Positions 17,894-26,586 of a stretch of 64,000 nucleotides of DNA are shown here, in pieces (position 1 is the stretch's first letter; each line of letters starts with the position of its first letter). The notes under the pieces are model-generated. The model was not told the origin of the DNA. It saw nothing but the letters and a program-made list of their open reading frames with translations, and did no database searches. The stretch is from Paraburkholderia nodosa. GTDB taxonomy: Bacteria; Pseudomonadota; Gammaproteobacteria; Burkholderiales; Burkholderiaceae. Both the position numbers and the translations under genes were made by a program. Location: contig NZ_MCNV01000024.1 in NCBI RefSeq assembly GCF_001718195.1, positions 1-64,000 on the forward strand, given 5' to 3'.

Positions 17894-18997
17894 TCAATGC
17901 AACGAACCACTAACACCCACCTCGGCAAGCGCAGCACCCCCCTGCAATAGCGCATCGAGATCCGCCAACTGCACCGCATCCTGCCCACTACGTTGCGCAC
18001 GAAACATAACCGGCGGCACCCCGAACTGCTTGCGAAACTCACGCCCAAGATGCGAAGCATCCGAAAACCCGCAACTAGAAGCAATATCAGCAACGGTGCG
18101 ATCCGAACTCGTGAGTAACCAGGCGGCCGTCCGCAGACGCAACGCATTGGCAAACGCGCGCGGACTCTTCCCCGTCTCCGCCTTGAAAAGGCGTTCGAGT
18201 TGCCGCGGCGAGAGGTTCAGCTTGCAGGCCAGTTCTTCCAGCGGCACGTTGCGGCCAACCTGCTGCTCCATCAGCAGTACGGCGCGCTTCACCTTCGGGT
18301 GCGTGGCAGGCTCGAGACCGGGCGGATGAGGCTGAGGTGCATTGCCCTTTTGCATTTCGCCGACCAGCAAAATGCGCAGCGCCTTCTGCACAGTCGCATG
18401 ATCGAAGTGGCGCAGCAAAATGGCAGCGGCGACGTCGATCGACGCGCGGCCGCCCGAGCAGGTAATGCGGCGCCGGTCGATCGCGAACAGACGGTCGGCG
18501 ACGATGGCATCGGCATTGACGTTGGGGAAGCGCTCGATGAAGTCCCAATAGTGGAACCAGCTCACGCAAATACGGTGACCATCGAGCACGCCGGCGCGCA
18601 TGAGCGCGAAAACGCCTGTGCAGATCCCGACGACTGTCGTCTCGCCGCCGGCCGCGCGACGGATGTACTGAAGCGTCGCTTCGCTGGCGTGCGGGCCGGA
18701 GTGCAGCAGTCCGCCCACGACCACGAGATAGTCGACCGGTTCGGCTTCGGCGAAGGTTTCCCAAGGCGCGATCTGGATGCCGCAACTCGCACGCACGGGT
18801 GCGAGCGTTTCGCCGATCACGCGCCACGAGCAGCGCACGGGCTTGCTGTAGTCGCCTTCGTCGGCAGACAGACGCAGCATGTCGACGAAACCCGAGAACG
18901 CGGTCAGCGTGAAGTTCGGCAGCAGCACGATGCCGAAACGGATGCGCTCCTTGGGAGCGGCGTCGATGGAAACGGCGGTGGCGAGTGTGTCGGACAT
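17894..18997 (-). CDS. GlxA family AraC-type transcriptional regulator
   Basis: 367 residues from the ATG at 18997; an in-frame TTG at 19033 would add 12. It has an N-terminal DJ-1/PfpI-like domain (VVGICTGVFALMRAG) and a C-terminal AraC domain (VPLEELACKLNLSPRQLERLF, SCGFSDASHLGREFRKQFG). It is more distant from the two betaine-cluster regulators than they are from each other, and its ligand may differ. CdhR-like carnitine or other amine sensors share this architecture. It is convergent with 16308-17300 and ends just after the inverted repeat. Nothing obvious in the next plus-strand gene identifies its target. Confidence 0.87.
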   Translation of the reverse strand: MSDTLATAVSIDAAPKERIRFGIVLLPNFTLTAFSGFVDMLRLSADEGDYSKPVRCSWRVIGETLAPVRASCGIQIAPWETFAEAEPVDYLVVVGGLLHSGPHASEATLQYIRRAAGGETTVVGICTGVFALMRAGVLDGHRICVSWFHYWDFIERFPNVNADAIVADRLFAIDRRRITCSGGRASIDVAAAILLRHFDHATVQKALRILLVGEMQKGNAPQPHPPGLEPATHPKVKRAVLLMEQQVGRNVPLEELACKLNLSPRQLERLFKAETGKSPRAFANALRLRTAAWLLTSSDRTVADIASSCGFSDASHLGREFRKQFGVPPVMFRAQRSGQDAVQLADLDALLQGGAALAEVGVSGSLH

Positions 18998-19233
18998 GGA
19001 GGCACAGGAAAGCGACGATGCGGTTTTAGCCAAGCTTCCCCGATAAGGCCCCGAGGCGCTTGTCCGTTTCCGACATCGATCTTCGCAAAAGCGAAGTTTT
19101 GAAGGAATACACGCAGCATGGCGGGGCGGTTCCGCCGCTCTGGCGCGTTCATTCTAGCGGCGGCGCCGCCGCTTTGGTCAACTCCCTAGCGGGCACACGC
19201 CCCACGCTGCCCCTGTCCACGAGGCCTGCTGTC

Positions 19234-19494
19234 ATGCCGCGCACCGCAACCGTCGAACTCAACAAACGCGCCTGTCACGGCGACGCCGAAGCCGCGCTCG
19301 CCCTGCTGGAGCAGAGCATGGCGCGCGGACACGGGCGTATCGGGCTGCTGCGCTATCTGCAGGCGCGTTGCGTGGGCGCGCCGCTCGCGCAGCGGCATCA
19401 CGACTATGCAGAGCGGGTGGCGAGCAGGATGAGCGAGGGCGCGTTCGCGGCGCTGGCGGCACAGGCGCAGCGCCGCTACAGCATGGCGGCGTGA
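19234..19494 (+). CDS. Small hypothetical protein
   Basis: 86 residues from the ATG at 19234, with GAGG 9 bases upstream; the frame stays open further upstream but without a good start. The product is Ala/Arg-rich, likely helical (HGDAEAALALLEQSMARGHGR, then YLQARCVGAPL) and cytoplasmic, with no signal peptide or membrane segment. I do not recognise a family. It ends 16 bp before the convergent purU stop. Codon use matches the surroundings, so it is probably real but of unknown function. Confidence 0.55.
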   Translation: MPRTATVELNKRACHGDAEAALALLEQSMARGHGRIGLLRYLQARCVGAPLAQRHHDYAERVASRMSEGAFAALAAQAQRRYSMAA

Positions 19495-19510
19495 ACGCTC
19501 ATACGCTTGC

Positions 19511-20392
19511 TTACAGTACGACGGTGCGGCCGTCGTTGATGAAGACCCGGCGCTCGAGAAATACGCGCACGGCGCGCGCGAGCGTCACGCATTCCACGTC
19601 TCGGCCGACGGCCAGCAGGCGCTCGGGGTTCAGCGAGTGGTCCACCCGCTGCACTTCCTGCTCGATGATCGGGCCTTCGTCGAGATCGTCGGTGACGAAG
19701 TGCGCCGTCGCGCCGATCAGCTTGACCCCGCGCACGTGCGCCTGGTGATACGGGCGCGCGCCCTTGAAGCCGGGCAGGAAGGAATGGTGGATGTTGATGG
19801 CGCGGCCGGCCAGCCTCCGACTCGTTTCGTCTGAAAGAATCTGCATGTAGCGCGCGAGAATCAGCAGTTCCGAACCGGTCGAATCGAACAAGTCGAGGAT
19901 GGCGGCTTCCTGTTCACGCCGCGTTTCAGGCGTGACGGGGAGATAGTGAAACGGCAGGTCATGCTGTTTTGCGAGCGGCTCGAAATCGCGGTGATTCGAG
20001 GCAATGCCCGCAATGTCCATCTGCAGCTCGCCCATGCGCCAGCGAAACAGCAGGTCGGCGAGGCAGTGTTCGAGCTTGGACACCATGATGAGCACTTTGG
20101 GACGCACCCGCAGGTCGTGAATGGCCCAGGTCATTTCGTGCTTGCGCGCGACGCTCGCGAACTCGTCCCGCAGGCCCGCGAGATCGAAGCGCTCGCCCGC
20201 GCCGGGCTGCATGACCTCGTGAAAGACGCAGCGCAGGAAGAAGCGCGTGCTGATGTCGTCGTCGAACACCGTGAGCTCGTCGATATAGCCGCGGTGCGCG
20301 TCGAGAAAGCCGGCGACCGCGGCAACCTGCCCCGCGGCGGCGGGGCAGGATAGCGTGAGCACGTAGCGGTGCTGCGGGTCTTCGGTGGGCAT
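19511..20392 (-). CDS. purU: Formyltetrahydrofolate deformylase
   Basis: 293 residues from the ATG at 20392, the normal PurU length. An N-terminal ACT-like domain (RYVLTLSCPAAAGQVAAVAG) is followed by a formyltransferase-like hydrolase domain with NIHHSFLPGFKGARPYHQA and VTDDLDEGPIIEQ. It hydrolyses 10-formyl-THF to formate and THF. In pseudomonads purU copies lie in betaine/sarcosine clusters, where they regenerate THF when demethylation floods the C1 pool; the location next to the betaine region fits. The open frame continues upstream of 20392, but those residues do not look like PurU. Confidence 0.94.
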   Translation of the reverse strand: MPTEDPQHRYVLTLSCPAAAGQVAAVAGFLDAHRGYIDELTVFDDDISTRFFLRCVFHEVMQPGAGERFDLAGLRDEFASVARKHEMTWAIHDLRVRPKVLIMVSKLEHCLADLLFRWRMGELQMDIAGIASNHRDFEPLAKQHDLPFHYLPVTPETRREQEAAILDLFDSTGSELLILARYMQILSDETSRRLAGRAINIHHSFLPGFKGARPYHQAHVRGVKLIGATAHFVTDDLDEGPIIEQEVQRVDHSLNPERLLAVGRDVECVTLARAVRVFLERRVFINDGRTVVL

Positions 20393-20652
20393 GCGCGTTC
20401 TCCTCGTGTCGTGGTGCGCCCGCTGCATCTTGCGCGTCGTGCGGGGGCGCTGGCTTGATGGCGCAAGTAAGCCACCAATCGGCATGCCGCACATAGAACC
20501 CACGCGCTGTATCGAGAGAATGAATACGCCAACCCAACGCCAAACCTGCACCAGCAACAAGAAGGTCGTTTTTGCCCCTATGGCTGTCGCGTTCCTCCTA
20601 TCCGCCGCTTTTTTCTCCGGCAAGCATGGGCTGCGGCGATACGGGAGCGGAG

Positions 20653-21171
20653 ATGGAGAGTTATCTGGGTCTGCAGGCTAGGGCGTTGAACGGGCAGTGT
20701 GCCGCGCTTTTTCGCGTGCGCACATCGGTCACCGATGTGTATATGTCGGTGAGCCGCTCAAACTACGGCAACGACGAACGGGCCGTGGTCGAAGTCGACT
20801 GCGCGCGCTTCCTGAGGCTCTGGCGTGCCGACCCGCGCAGCGAGCACGCCGGGCTCGCAGACGGCAATCCGCAAATATGGCGTGCCGACCCGCGCTTCGA
20901 ACTGGCGGCCGAAGGTTTCAGTTTCGGCGAAGAAGATCCGGTGCCGCTTGCGGAAGTCAGTTGCCCGGCGAGCGCCGCCGTGCCGTATGTTGCGTTCACC
21001 GATGGCGTGATGCGGACCCTCTGGCTAGCCGCTTACTCAGCGAAGTCCTTTCCGGTGGAATGCGGCGTGAAAGACGCCGAGGCGCTGCAGCGCCTGGCTG
21101 GCACGCCTGGCAGCCGCTGGTTCAGCGTTGCCGAACTCGTTCCGCCGCAAGCCGCTCGAGCCCGTAAATGA
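20653..21171 (+). CDS. Hypothetical protein, possibly of the plasmid fertility-inhibition (FiwA-like) family
   Basis: 172 residues from the ATG at 20653 behind GGGAG; in-frame starts at 20572 and 20626 are possible. Segments such as VTDVYMSVSR, EVDCARFLRLWRADP, FTDGVMRTLWLAAYSAKSFPVEC and DAEALQRLAG recall chromosomal relatives of IncP fertility-inhibition protein FiwA. I assign this from memory of the family pattern and with low certainty. No transfer genes lie nearby, so a role in conjugation cannot be inferred. It is convergent with the LysE-type gene, with 10 bp between stops. Confidence 0.5.
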   Translation: MESYLGLQARALNGQCAALFRVRTSVTDVYMSVSRSNYGNDERAVVEVDCARFLRLWRADPRSEHAGLADGNPQIWRADPRFELAAEGFSFGEEDPVPLAEVSCPASAAVPYVAFTDGVMRTLWLAAYSAKSFPVECGVKDAEALQRLAGTPGSRWFSVAELVPPQAARARK

Positions 21172-21181
21172 CGCGATAGCG

Positions 21182-21781
21182 TCAGTGTGCGAGCGCCCAC
21201 ATGAGCGACACGGAGAAGGCGCCCACCACGACGGACGCGCAGCGCTGGAAGAACGCGGGACGAATGAACGGTGCACGACCGTTGCGCGGCGCGGCGCCAA
21301 TGGCGATCCACGTCAGGCCGATGGGAATCAGCAAGACCGCGAAGATCGCCATGGCCTGGGACCACGTCATGACGCTCGCGAACGCCGCGGGCGGGAAAAT
21401 CGAGCCCGCGAACAAAATGGCCTTGGGATTGAGCACCGTGGCGCTGAACAGCGTGCGCGTGCTCACTACGCCCCTGGCCGAGGTTTCGATCGAGTTGGCC
21501 GTGAACCAGAGGCGCAAGGCGAGCCACGCCAGATAGAGGCTGCTGGCCACACGCAGCACCTTCGGCAGCCAGCCCAGCGAATGCGATGCATGGGTGAAGC
21601 AAAGCCCCCAGACGGTAATCGACACCAGGTAGCCGGCCAGTTCGGCTGCGGTCAGATGCGCGGAGCGGCGCAGGCCCTGCCGCAACCCGGCGGCAGCGAG
21701 CAGCGTGTTGGTCGGCCCCGGCATGAGCAGCACGATCGCACAGCCCGAGACCATCAGCCCGATGGTGGAAATGGAAAGCAT
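21182..21781 (-). CDS. LysE/RhtB family amino-acid exporter
   Basis: 199 residues, standard for the family. The N-terminus has the signature GCAIVLLMPGPTNTLLAAAGL (helix 1 with the P-G-P-x-N motif), followed by about five more hydrophobic helices. RhtB-type inner-membrane proteins export amino acids such as threonine or homoserine; the substrate cannot be read from sequence. It is transcribed away from the pigment operon across a 420 bp gap and is probably unrelated to it. Confidence 0.9.
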   Translation of the reverse strand: MLSISTIGLMVSGCAIVLLMPGPTNTLLAAAGLRQGLRRSAHLTAAELAGYLVSITVWGLCFTHASHSLGWLPKVLRVASSLYLAWLALRLWFTANSIETSARGVVSTRTLFSATVLNPKAILFAGSIFPPAAFASVMTWSQAMAIFAVLLIPIGLTWIAIGAAPRNGRAPFIRPAFFQRCASVVVGAFSVSLMWALAH

Positions 21782-22200
21782 GGGAGCGACTGGGGAATAG
21801 GGTGTTCGGATGATTGAAAGCCGACTGTAGGGCGTTATGGCAGCCAGTGACGAAAACTGTCCTGCGGCGCCCGCATTCTACGGCTTGCGCCGATATATGC
21901 CTATTTCAGCCGGGTTCGATGCGCTAAACCATCGGCCGATATTCGTGATGTTGAGAGCGGCATCTGCTTTGTCCAAATGCGTGCTTATGCCACGCGCCTA
22001 AATTATTGATTTCAATGCATCTCTTGATGCGTAACAAATCATTTCAAAATATTTCTTGTTTCACCCTAAATAATTCGCGACGCCCGCCGTTAAAGCACGC
22101 ACGAGAACTTTGCCCAGAAAATTTTGCGGGTCGAGGAAAAATAAACATACGCCGTTCGGGGTCGAGAGCCCGCACGCTGCGGCCGCTATCGTCAACCCCT
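21782..22200. promoter_or_regulatory. AT-rich leader/promoter region of the aryl-polyene operon
   Basis: The 419 bp between the divergent exporter and the first pigment gene contains a stretch (about 21990-22160) visibly richer in A and T than anything nearby (for example aaattattgatttcaatg and aaaatatttcttg). It must carry the promoter of the roughly 17 kb operon. The contrast in composition is what nucleoid silencers such as H-NS/MvaT-type proteins bind. No single -35/-10 pair stands out, so I do not place a transcription start. Confidence 0.5.
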
Positions 22201-22902
22201 ATGCCTGATTTGTCGTGGACCATGCCCGTGGCGCGCTGGTCCTTCTGGTCTTCCGCATCGGAAAGTGTGCCTGAGGTTGCGTTCGTCGATCCGATGATGC
22301 GCCGCCGCCTGAGCGCGCTTTCGCGGATGGCGCTGAAGGTGGCGGGCGACTGCGTCGATGCGCAAACCAGGCCGCGCCTGGTCTTCGCATCACGGCACGG
22401 CGAGTTGCGCCGCACGACGGACATTCTGCGCGACATCGAAGCACACAAGCCCGTTTCACCGAACGCCTTCAGCCTTTCCGTGCTCAATGCGATGACGGGG
22501 CTGTTCGGCATCGTGCGCGGCGACCGTTCGCCGGCTACGGCCCTCTCGGCAGGGGCACAGACGCTGGGCTACGCGCTGCTCGAAGGCCATGCGCTGCATA
22601 CGGAAGACCCCGAAAGCCCGGTCCTGGTCGTCTACGCCGACGAACCCGCCGACGCGCGCTACGGCACGGTCGAGCAGGAAGTGCAGCGCGGCGCGTTCGC
22701 GTTGCTGCTCGATGCGAGCGAGGCGCCGCAAGGCCGGCTCGCGTGCTCCATCGCGGAAAACAAGCCGGGCTCGGCAGCACAGGCACGCCAATTCGCTACG
22801 CAAAGTGAAGCGCTGCATCACTGCCTGAGCGGCGGCGAAAGCGCCGCGTGGCAGGGCAGCGGCGGCACATGGCAATGGAGCTGGCATGTCGGCTCGGCTT
22901 GA
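22201..22902 (+). CDS. Beta-ketoacyl synthase chain-length-factor-like protein (aryl polyene)
   Basis: 233 residues from the ATG at 22201; the frame is open upstream but AT-rich and not protein-like. It resembles the N-terminal-half ketosynthase homologues (ketoacyl-synt_2 type) that open aryl-polyene clusters: RRRLSALSRMALKVA, ASRHGELRRTTDIL, PVSPNAFSLSVLNA. No Cys-His-His active site is present, and at this length the second thiolase half is missing. It should pair with one of the three full ketosynthases as a chain-length factor. It overlaps the next gene by 17 bp. Confidence 0.85.
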   Translation: MPDLSWTMPVARWSFWSSASESVPEVAFVDPMMRRRLSALSRMALKVAGDCVDAQTRPRLVFASRHGELRRTTDILRDIEAHKPVSPNAFSLSVLNAMTGLFGIVRGDRSPATALSAGAQTLGYALLEGHALHTEDPESPVLVVYADEPADARYGTVEQEVQRGAFALLLDASEAPQGRLACSIAENKPGSAAQARQFATQSEALHHCLSGGESAAWQGSGGTWQWSWHVGSA

Positions 22903-23680
22903 TTATGGCTGGCGGCTCTTCGCCACCGGCTTCAGTCTCGCGTTTTTCGGCGCGTGCGGGCTGCTCTTCTCGGTGATCGTCTTTCCGCTCGCAGCGGTCT
23001 GGCCGCATCGCGCTTCGCGGCAGCGCGCGGTTACCACCGTCATTCACTGGTTTTTCCGCTCGCTCGTGGCCGCCTTGCAGCGCGCGGGCGTCATGAAGCT
23101 CGACGTGGCCGGCGCGAACGCGCTGCGCTCGGGCGCACCCGCCATCGTTGTCGCGAACCATCCCACCTATCTCGATGTGGTGGTGCTGCTCGCGCTCACG
23201 CCTTCGGCCTGTTGCGTCGTGAAGAACGCGCACTGGCGCAACCCGTGCTTCTGGGGCATCGTGCGCGCGGCCGAGTACGTGAGCAACGCCGATCCCACAG
23301 GCTTCGTGCAGGACTGCGCGCGCCAGCTCGCGAACGGCTACAGCATGATCATTTTTCCCGAAGGCTCACGCAGCCCCGCGCCGAATCGCCTGCATGCGTT
23401 CTCGCGCGGCTTCGCGCATACGGCGCTCGAGGCCGGCGCGCCGGTTCTGCCTGTGCTCATGCACTGCGATCCGCCCGCCTTCACCAAGCAGATGCGCTGG
23501 TATCACGTTCCGCAGCGGCCCTTCCGCATGAGCGTGAACGTGCTGGCGCCCATCGGCATCCAGCCGCTCGCGCCGCGCGACATGCCTTCCGCACTCGCCG
23601 CGCGCAACGTTACGCGCACCATCGAGGCGCAAATCACACAGCACCTGTTTGACTATGGATACTTTAAAACTGGAAATTAA
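22886..23680 (+). CDS. Lysophospholipid acyltransferase-like (PlsC-type) protein
   Basis: 264 residues. The HX4D motif NHPTYLD and the FPEGSR motif of PlsC-type acyltransferases are both intact. Hydrophobic segments near 10-40 indicate inner-membrane attachment. In aryl-polyene clusters such enzymes are thought to help attach or transfer the polyene chain onto a lipid or glycolipid carrier. It starts within the end of the chain-length-factor gene, and its 3' end overlaps the first acyl carrier protein gene by 26 bp. Confidence 0.9.
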   Translation: MSARLDYGWRLFATGFSLAFFGACGLLFSVIVFPLAAVWPHRASRQRAVTTVIHWFFRSLVAALQRAGVMKLDVAGANALRSGAPAIVVANHPTYLDVVVLLALTPSACCVVKNAHWRNPCFWGIVRAAEYVSNADPTGFVQDCARQLANGYSMIIFPEGSRSPAPNRLHAFSRGFAHTALEAGAPVLPVLMHCDPPAFTKQMRWYHVPQRPFRMSVNVLAPIGIQPLAPRDMPSALAARNVTRTIEAQITQHLFDYGYFKTGN

Positions 23681-23954
23681 GCGGCTCCTGATCGAGGCGC
23701 TCGATCTCGAGCATCTCACGCCCGCCGATATCGACGACGACGCGCCGCTGTTCGACACCGACGGCGTGGGGCTCGACTCGATCGACGCACTGGAGATCGG
23801 CATCGTGCTGCGCCAGCGCTATCAACTGACCATCAACGCCGACGACGAAAACGTGCGCGGCTACTTCCGGTCGATCAACACGCTCGCGGCGCTCGTCGCG
23901 GGGCACACAAACGAAAACGAGGCGCTGGAAGCCACTGCAGGGAAAGGGGATTGA
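23655..23954 (+). CDS. Acyl carrier protein (first of two)
   Basis: 99 residues. The phosphopantetheine serine lies in VGLDSIDALEIG. The C-terminal 20 residues extend past the usual ACP length. The ATG at 23655 lies inside the acyltransferase gene. Aryl-polyene systems use two ACPs, one for the starter or growing chain and one for extension. Only 3 bp separate it from the second ACP gene. Confidence 0.92.
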   Translation: MDTLKLEIKRLLIEALDLEHLTPADIDDDAPLFDTDGVGLDSIDALEIGIVLRQRYQLTINADDENVRGYFRSINTLAALVAGHTNENEALEATAGKGD

Positions 23955-23957
23955 ATC

Positions 23958-24209
23958 ATGAACGAAGCTGAAATTCTCGACCGTATCCGCGAGATCTTTC
24001 ACGAGAACTTCGATATCGATCCGGCGCGCGTCACGCCGGAGGCGCACCTGTTCGAGGAACTGGATCTGGACAGCATCGATGCCGTCGATCTGGCCATCAA
24101 GCTCCAGGAAATGACGGGCCGCCGCATCAAGCCGGAAGAGTTCAAGCAGGTGCGCACCGTGGGCGACGTGATCGTCGCGGTCGAGACGCTGCTCGTGACC
24201 CAGGCTTGA
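23958..24209 (+). CDS. Acyl carrier protein (second of two)
   Basis: 83 residues, canonical ACP size. The phosphopantetheine attachment site is LDLDSIDAVDLAI. It begins 3 bp after the first ACP. Its stop falls within the ribosome site of the next gene, indicating translational coupling. It is expected to carry malonyl or polyene intermediates between the ketosynthases, ketoreductase and dehydratases of this cluster. Confidence 0.93.
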   Translation: MNEAEILDRIREIFHENFDIDPARVTPEAHLFEELDLDSIDAVDLAIKLQEMTGRRIKPEEFKQVRTVGDVIVAVETLLVTQA

Positions 24210-24217
24210 GGCGATTC

Positions 24218-24874
24218 GTGACGGTTCTTCGCGGGCAAGGCGCGGCTGAGCCTGCCGGTGCAGGTGAAAGCGACGCAGCAGCTGGCCGGGCACGCAGCAA
24301 GTGGCGGTTGCTGGCCAGTCTCGCCTACCCGGTCGTGATCCTCTGCGCGTGGCGCTGGGATTCGCCGCGCTTCGTGGGCTTGCTGCTGCTCGTTCTGCTC
24401 TGGATGCAGCGCGTGGCCGGCACGGGCGCGCTCGCGGCAACGCTGCGCAAGCTCACGCCGGTGGACTGGGCCGTTGCCGTCATGCTCAATGTCGCCTCGG
24501 TGGCGATCGTCATTACCAATAGCGAACGGCTCATGCGCCTGTATCCTTCGCTCGTGAATATCGGGCTGCTCGTCGCCTTCGGCGCGACCCTCGTGAAGGG
24601 CCCGTCGATGGTCGAAAAATTCGCACGCCTGACCTATCCCGATCCGCCCGCGCACATCGTGCGCTATACGCACCGCGTCACGCAGCTCTGGTGTATTTTC
24701 TTCGCTTTGAACAGTGCGTTTTCTGCCTGGACGGCGCTTGCCTGGCCCACGCGCGCCTGGTCGCTCTACAACGGCATGCTCTCCTATCTGATCATCGGTG
24801 CGCTGCTCGCCGGCGAGTTCGTCTGGCGCAAATGGATCATGCTGCCGCGTGCTGCGCGACGGGAGGCGGTGTGA
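24218..24874 (+). CDS. Conserved inner-membrane protein of aryl-polyene clusters (COG4648-like)
   Basis: 218 residues from the GTG at 24218, which has GAGG exactly 6 bases upstream; a TTG at 24206 is less likely. Five or so hydrophobic helices are visible (LASLAYPVVILCAW, FVGLLLLVLLWM, NIGLLVAFGATLV, YNGMLSYLIIGALLAGEF), with TYPDPPAHIVRYTHRVTQLWC between them. Proteins of this type lie between the ACPs and the adenylation gene in many aryl-polyene clusters. The function is unknown; a role in membrane assembly of the biosynthetic complex is only a guess. Its end overlaps the next start as GTGA. Confidence 0.75.
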   Translation: MTVLRGQGAAEPAGAGESDAAAGRARSKWRLLASLAYPVVILCAWRWDSPRFVGLLLLVLLWMQRVAGTGALAATLRKLTPVDWAVAVMLNVASVAIVITNSERLMRLYPSLVNIGLLVAFGATLVKGPSMVEKFARLTYPDPPAHIVRYTHRVTQLWCIFFALNSAFSAWTALAWPTRAWSLYNGMLSYLIIGALLAGEFVWRKWIMLPRAARREAV

Positions 24875-26586
24875 TCGCATTGCACGAGCTTCTCGTGACG
24901 CGTTGCCGCGCGCCGCGCAGCGTCGTTTGCGTCGATGGCGCGAACGTAACGGACTTCGATACGTTCCGTGCGCATGCGCTCGGCATCGCTGAGCGCCTGC
25001 GCACGCGGCCGGGCCTGCGCTTCGCGCTCTGGAGCGACGACCCGTATCTGTTCGCCTGCGCTTTGTTCGGTCTGCTTGCGGTCGGCAAGGTGCCCGTGAT
25101 TCCGGCGAACGCGACGCCGGGCTATCTCGCCGAACTGAGCGACGCGTACGACGCGGTGCTCGACGAAAACGAGCTTGCCGCCTGGTGTGCCGATACCCCT
25201 GCGGTTCAACCCGTCGAGCCCGGCATGGCGATCGACGCGAACGCATTGCTCACGCTCTTCACGTCGGGCAGCAGCGGCACGCCGAAGCCCGTACACAAGA
25301 CGCTCGCGCAGTTCGACGCGGAAGTGCATACGCTCGAAGCCGCGTGGGGCACGCTGCTGGGCGACGCGGCCGTGCTCGCGAGCGTGCCGCATCACCACAT
25401 TTACGGGTTACTGTTCCGCGTCTTCTGGCCGCTGGCCGCGGGCAGGCCGTTCGCCCGCGCGACCTGTGCCGACCCGGCTCAATTGCAGGCGCGTATCGCC
25501 GAATGTTCGGCGCACTGTGCCGCGACTGTCGTCGTCTCGACGCCTGCACAGCTCTCGCGCTGGCCCGATCTGCCGGGGTTCGCGACGCTCGCTGCGCAGC
25601 CGCGCGCGTTTTTCTCGTCGGGCGGCCCGCTGCCGCTCGACACGGCGAAGCAATATGCCGCCACGTTCGGCGCCGCGCCGCTGGAGATCTACGGCAGTAC
25701 GGAAACGGGCGGCATCGCCTGGCGCAGACAAACCGAAGCGCAAGCGTGGACGCCCATGCCGGGCATCGCCGTGCGCGCGGCCGCAGCGGAAGAGGGCGGC
25801 GCGCTCGAAGTGCGCTCGCCGCACCTCGGCCACGACGGCTGGCATCGCACCGACGACAAGGCCGCGTTCGATGAATACGGCCGCTTCGTGCTGCAAGGGC
25901 GGCTCGACCGCGTGGTCAAGCTCGACGGCAAGCGTGTGTCGCTCAGCGAGATGGAGAGCAAACTGCTGCTGCATCCCGGCGTTGCCGAAGTGAGGGCGGT
26001 ACTGCTCGAAGGCGGCTCGCGCGAGCGCATCGGCGCGCTCGTGGTGCTCACCGCAGAGGGCCGCGAAACGCTGCGCCGCGACGGCCGCGTTCTGCTCCTG
26101 AAAGCATTGCGCCGCCATCTCGCCGCCTGGTTCGACACTGTCGTTCTGCCGCGCCACTGGCGCATTCATCGCGCGCTGCCAGCCGACTCGCGCGGCAAGG
26201 TTCAGGCACAAGCGGTTGCCCGCGCGTTCGCGGCCAGCGAAGAAGGGTTCGAGCTGCTCGCTCAATGGGACGACGCAGAAGGGCGGGCATTCGAATTACG
26301 CGTGCCGCACACGCTCGTTCATTTCGCGGGCCACTTTCCGGGCCTGCCGATTCTGCCGGGTGTCGTGCAGGTGGACTGGGCGATGCGTTTCGCACGCGAC
26401 TGGGTGCCCGGCGTGCGCGCGCTCGCCTCGATCGATCAACTGAAATTCACCATGCCGGTGCCGCCGGGCGCGCTGCTCAAGCTCGTGCTCAAGCACGACG
26501 CCGCGCGCCGGCGCATAGCGTTCGCGTGGGGCGTCGGCGAGCGTGACTGCGCGTCCGGCGCTTTCGTATACAGGGAGCCCGCATGA
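24871..26586 (+). CDS. Fused acyl-ACP/CoA ligase (adenylation) and hotdog dehydratase
   Basis: 571 residues from the GTG at 24871. Residues 1 to about 450 form an ANL adenylation domain: LFTSGSSGTPKPVHKT (P-loop-like), EIYGSTETGGIAWR, and a GRLDRVVKLDGKRVS hinge. The last 115 or so residues are a hotdog fold with HFAGHFPGLPILPGVVQ, matching FabZ/ApeI-like dehydratases. In E. coli-type aryl-polyene clusters these are separate genes that load the aryl starter onto an ACP and dehydrate intermediates. Here they form one polypeptide with no internal stop. It overlaps its neighbours by 4 bp on both sides. Confidence 0.88.
   Translation: MIALHELLVTRCRAPRSVVCVDGANVTDFDTFRAHALGIAERLRTRPGLRFALWSDDPYLFACALFGLLAVGKVPVIPANATPGYLAELSDAYDAVLDENELAAWCADTPAVQPVEPGMAIDANALLTLFTSGSSGTPKPVHKTLAQFDAEVHTLEAAWGTLLGDAAVLASVPHHHIYGLLFRVFWPLAAGRPFARATCADPAQLQARIAECSAHCAATVVVSTPAQLSRWPDLPGFATLAAQPRAFFSSGGPLPLDTAKQYAATFGAAPLEIYGSTETGGIAWRRQTEAQAWTPMPGIAVRAAAAEEGGALEVRSPHLGHDGWHRTDDKAAFDEYGRFVLQGRLDRVVKLDGKRVSLSEMESKLLLHPGVAEVRAVLLEGGSRERIGALVVLTAEGRETLRRDGRVLLLKALRRHLAAWFDTVVLPRHWRIHRALPADSRGKVQAQAVARAFAASEEGFELLAQWDDAEGRAFELRVPHTLVHFAGHFPGLPILPGVVQVDWAMRFARDWVPGVRALASIDQLKFTMPVPPGALLKLVLKHDAARRRIAFAWGVGERDCASGAFVYREPA

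Noticed and set aside
17297..18153. Two small open frames encoding nearly the same peptide
   Set aside because: They lie in the two arms of the inverted repeat; the similarity comes from the repeat, not from conserved genes.
20385..20681. Signal-peptide-like frame before the 20653 gene
   Set aside because: It ends after a short run, is out of frame with the downstream gene, and has no ribosome site; a frameshift cannot be shown from sequence alone.
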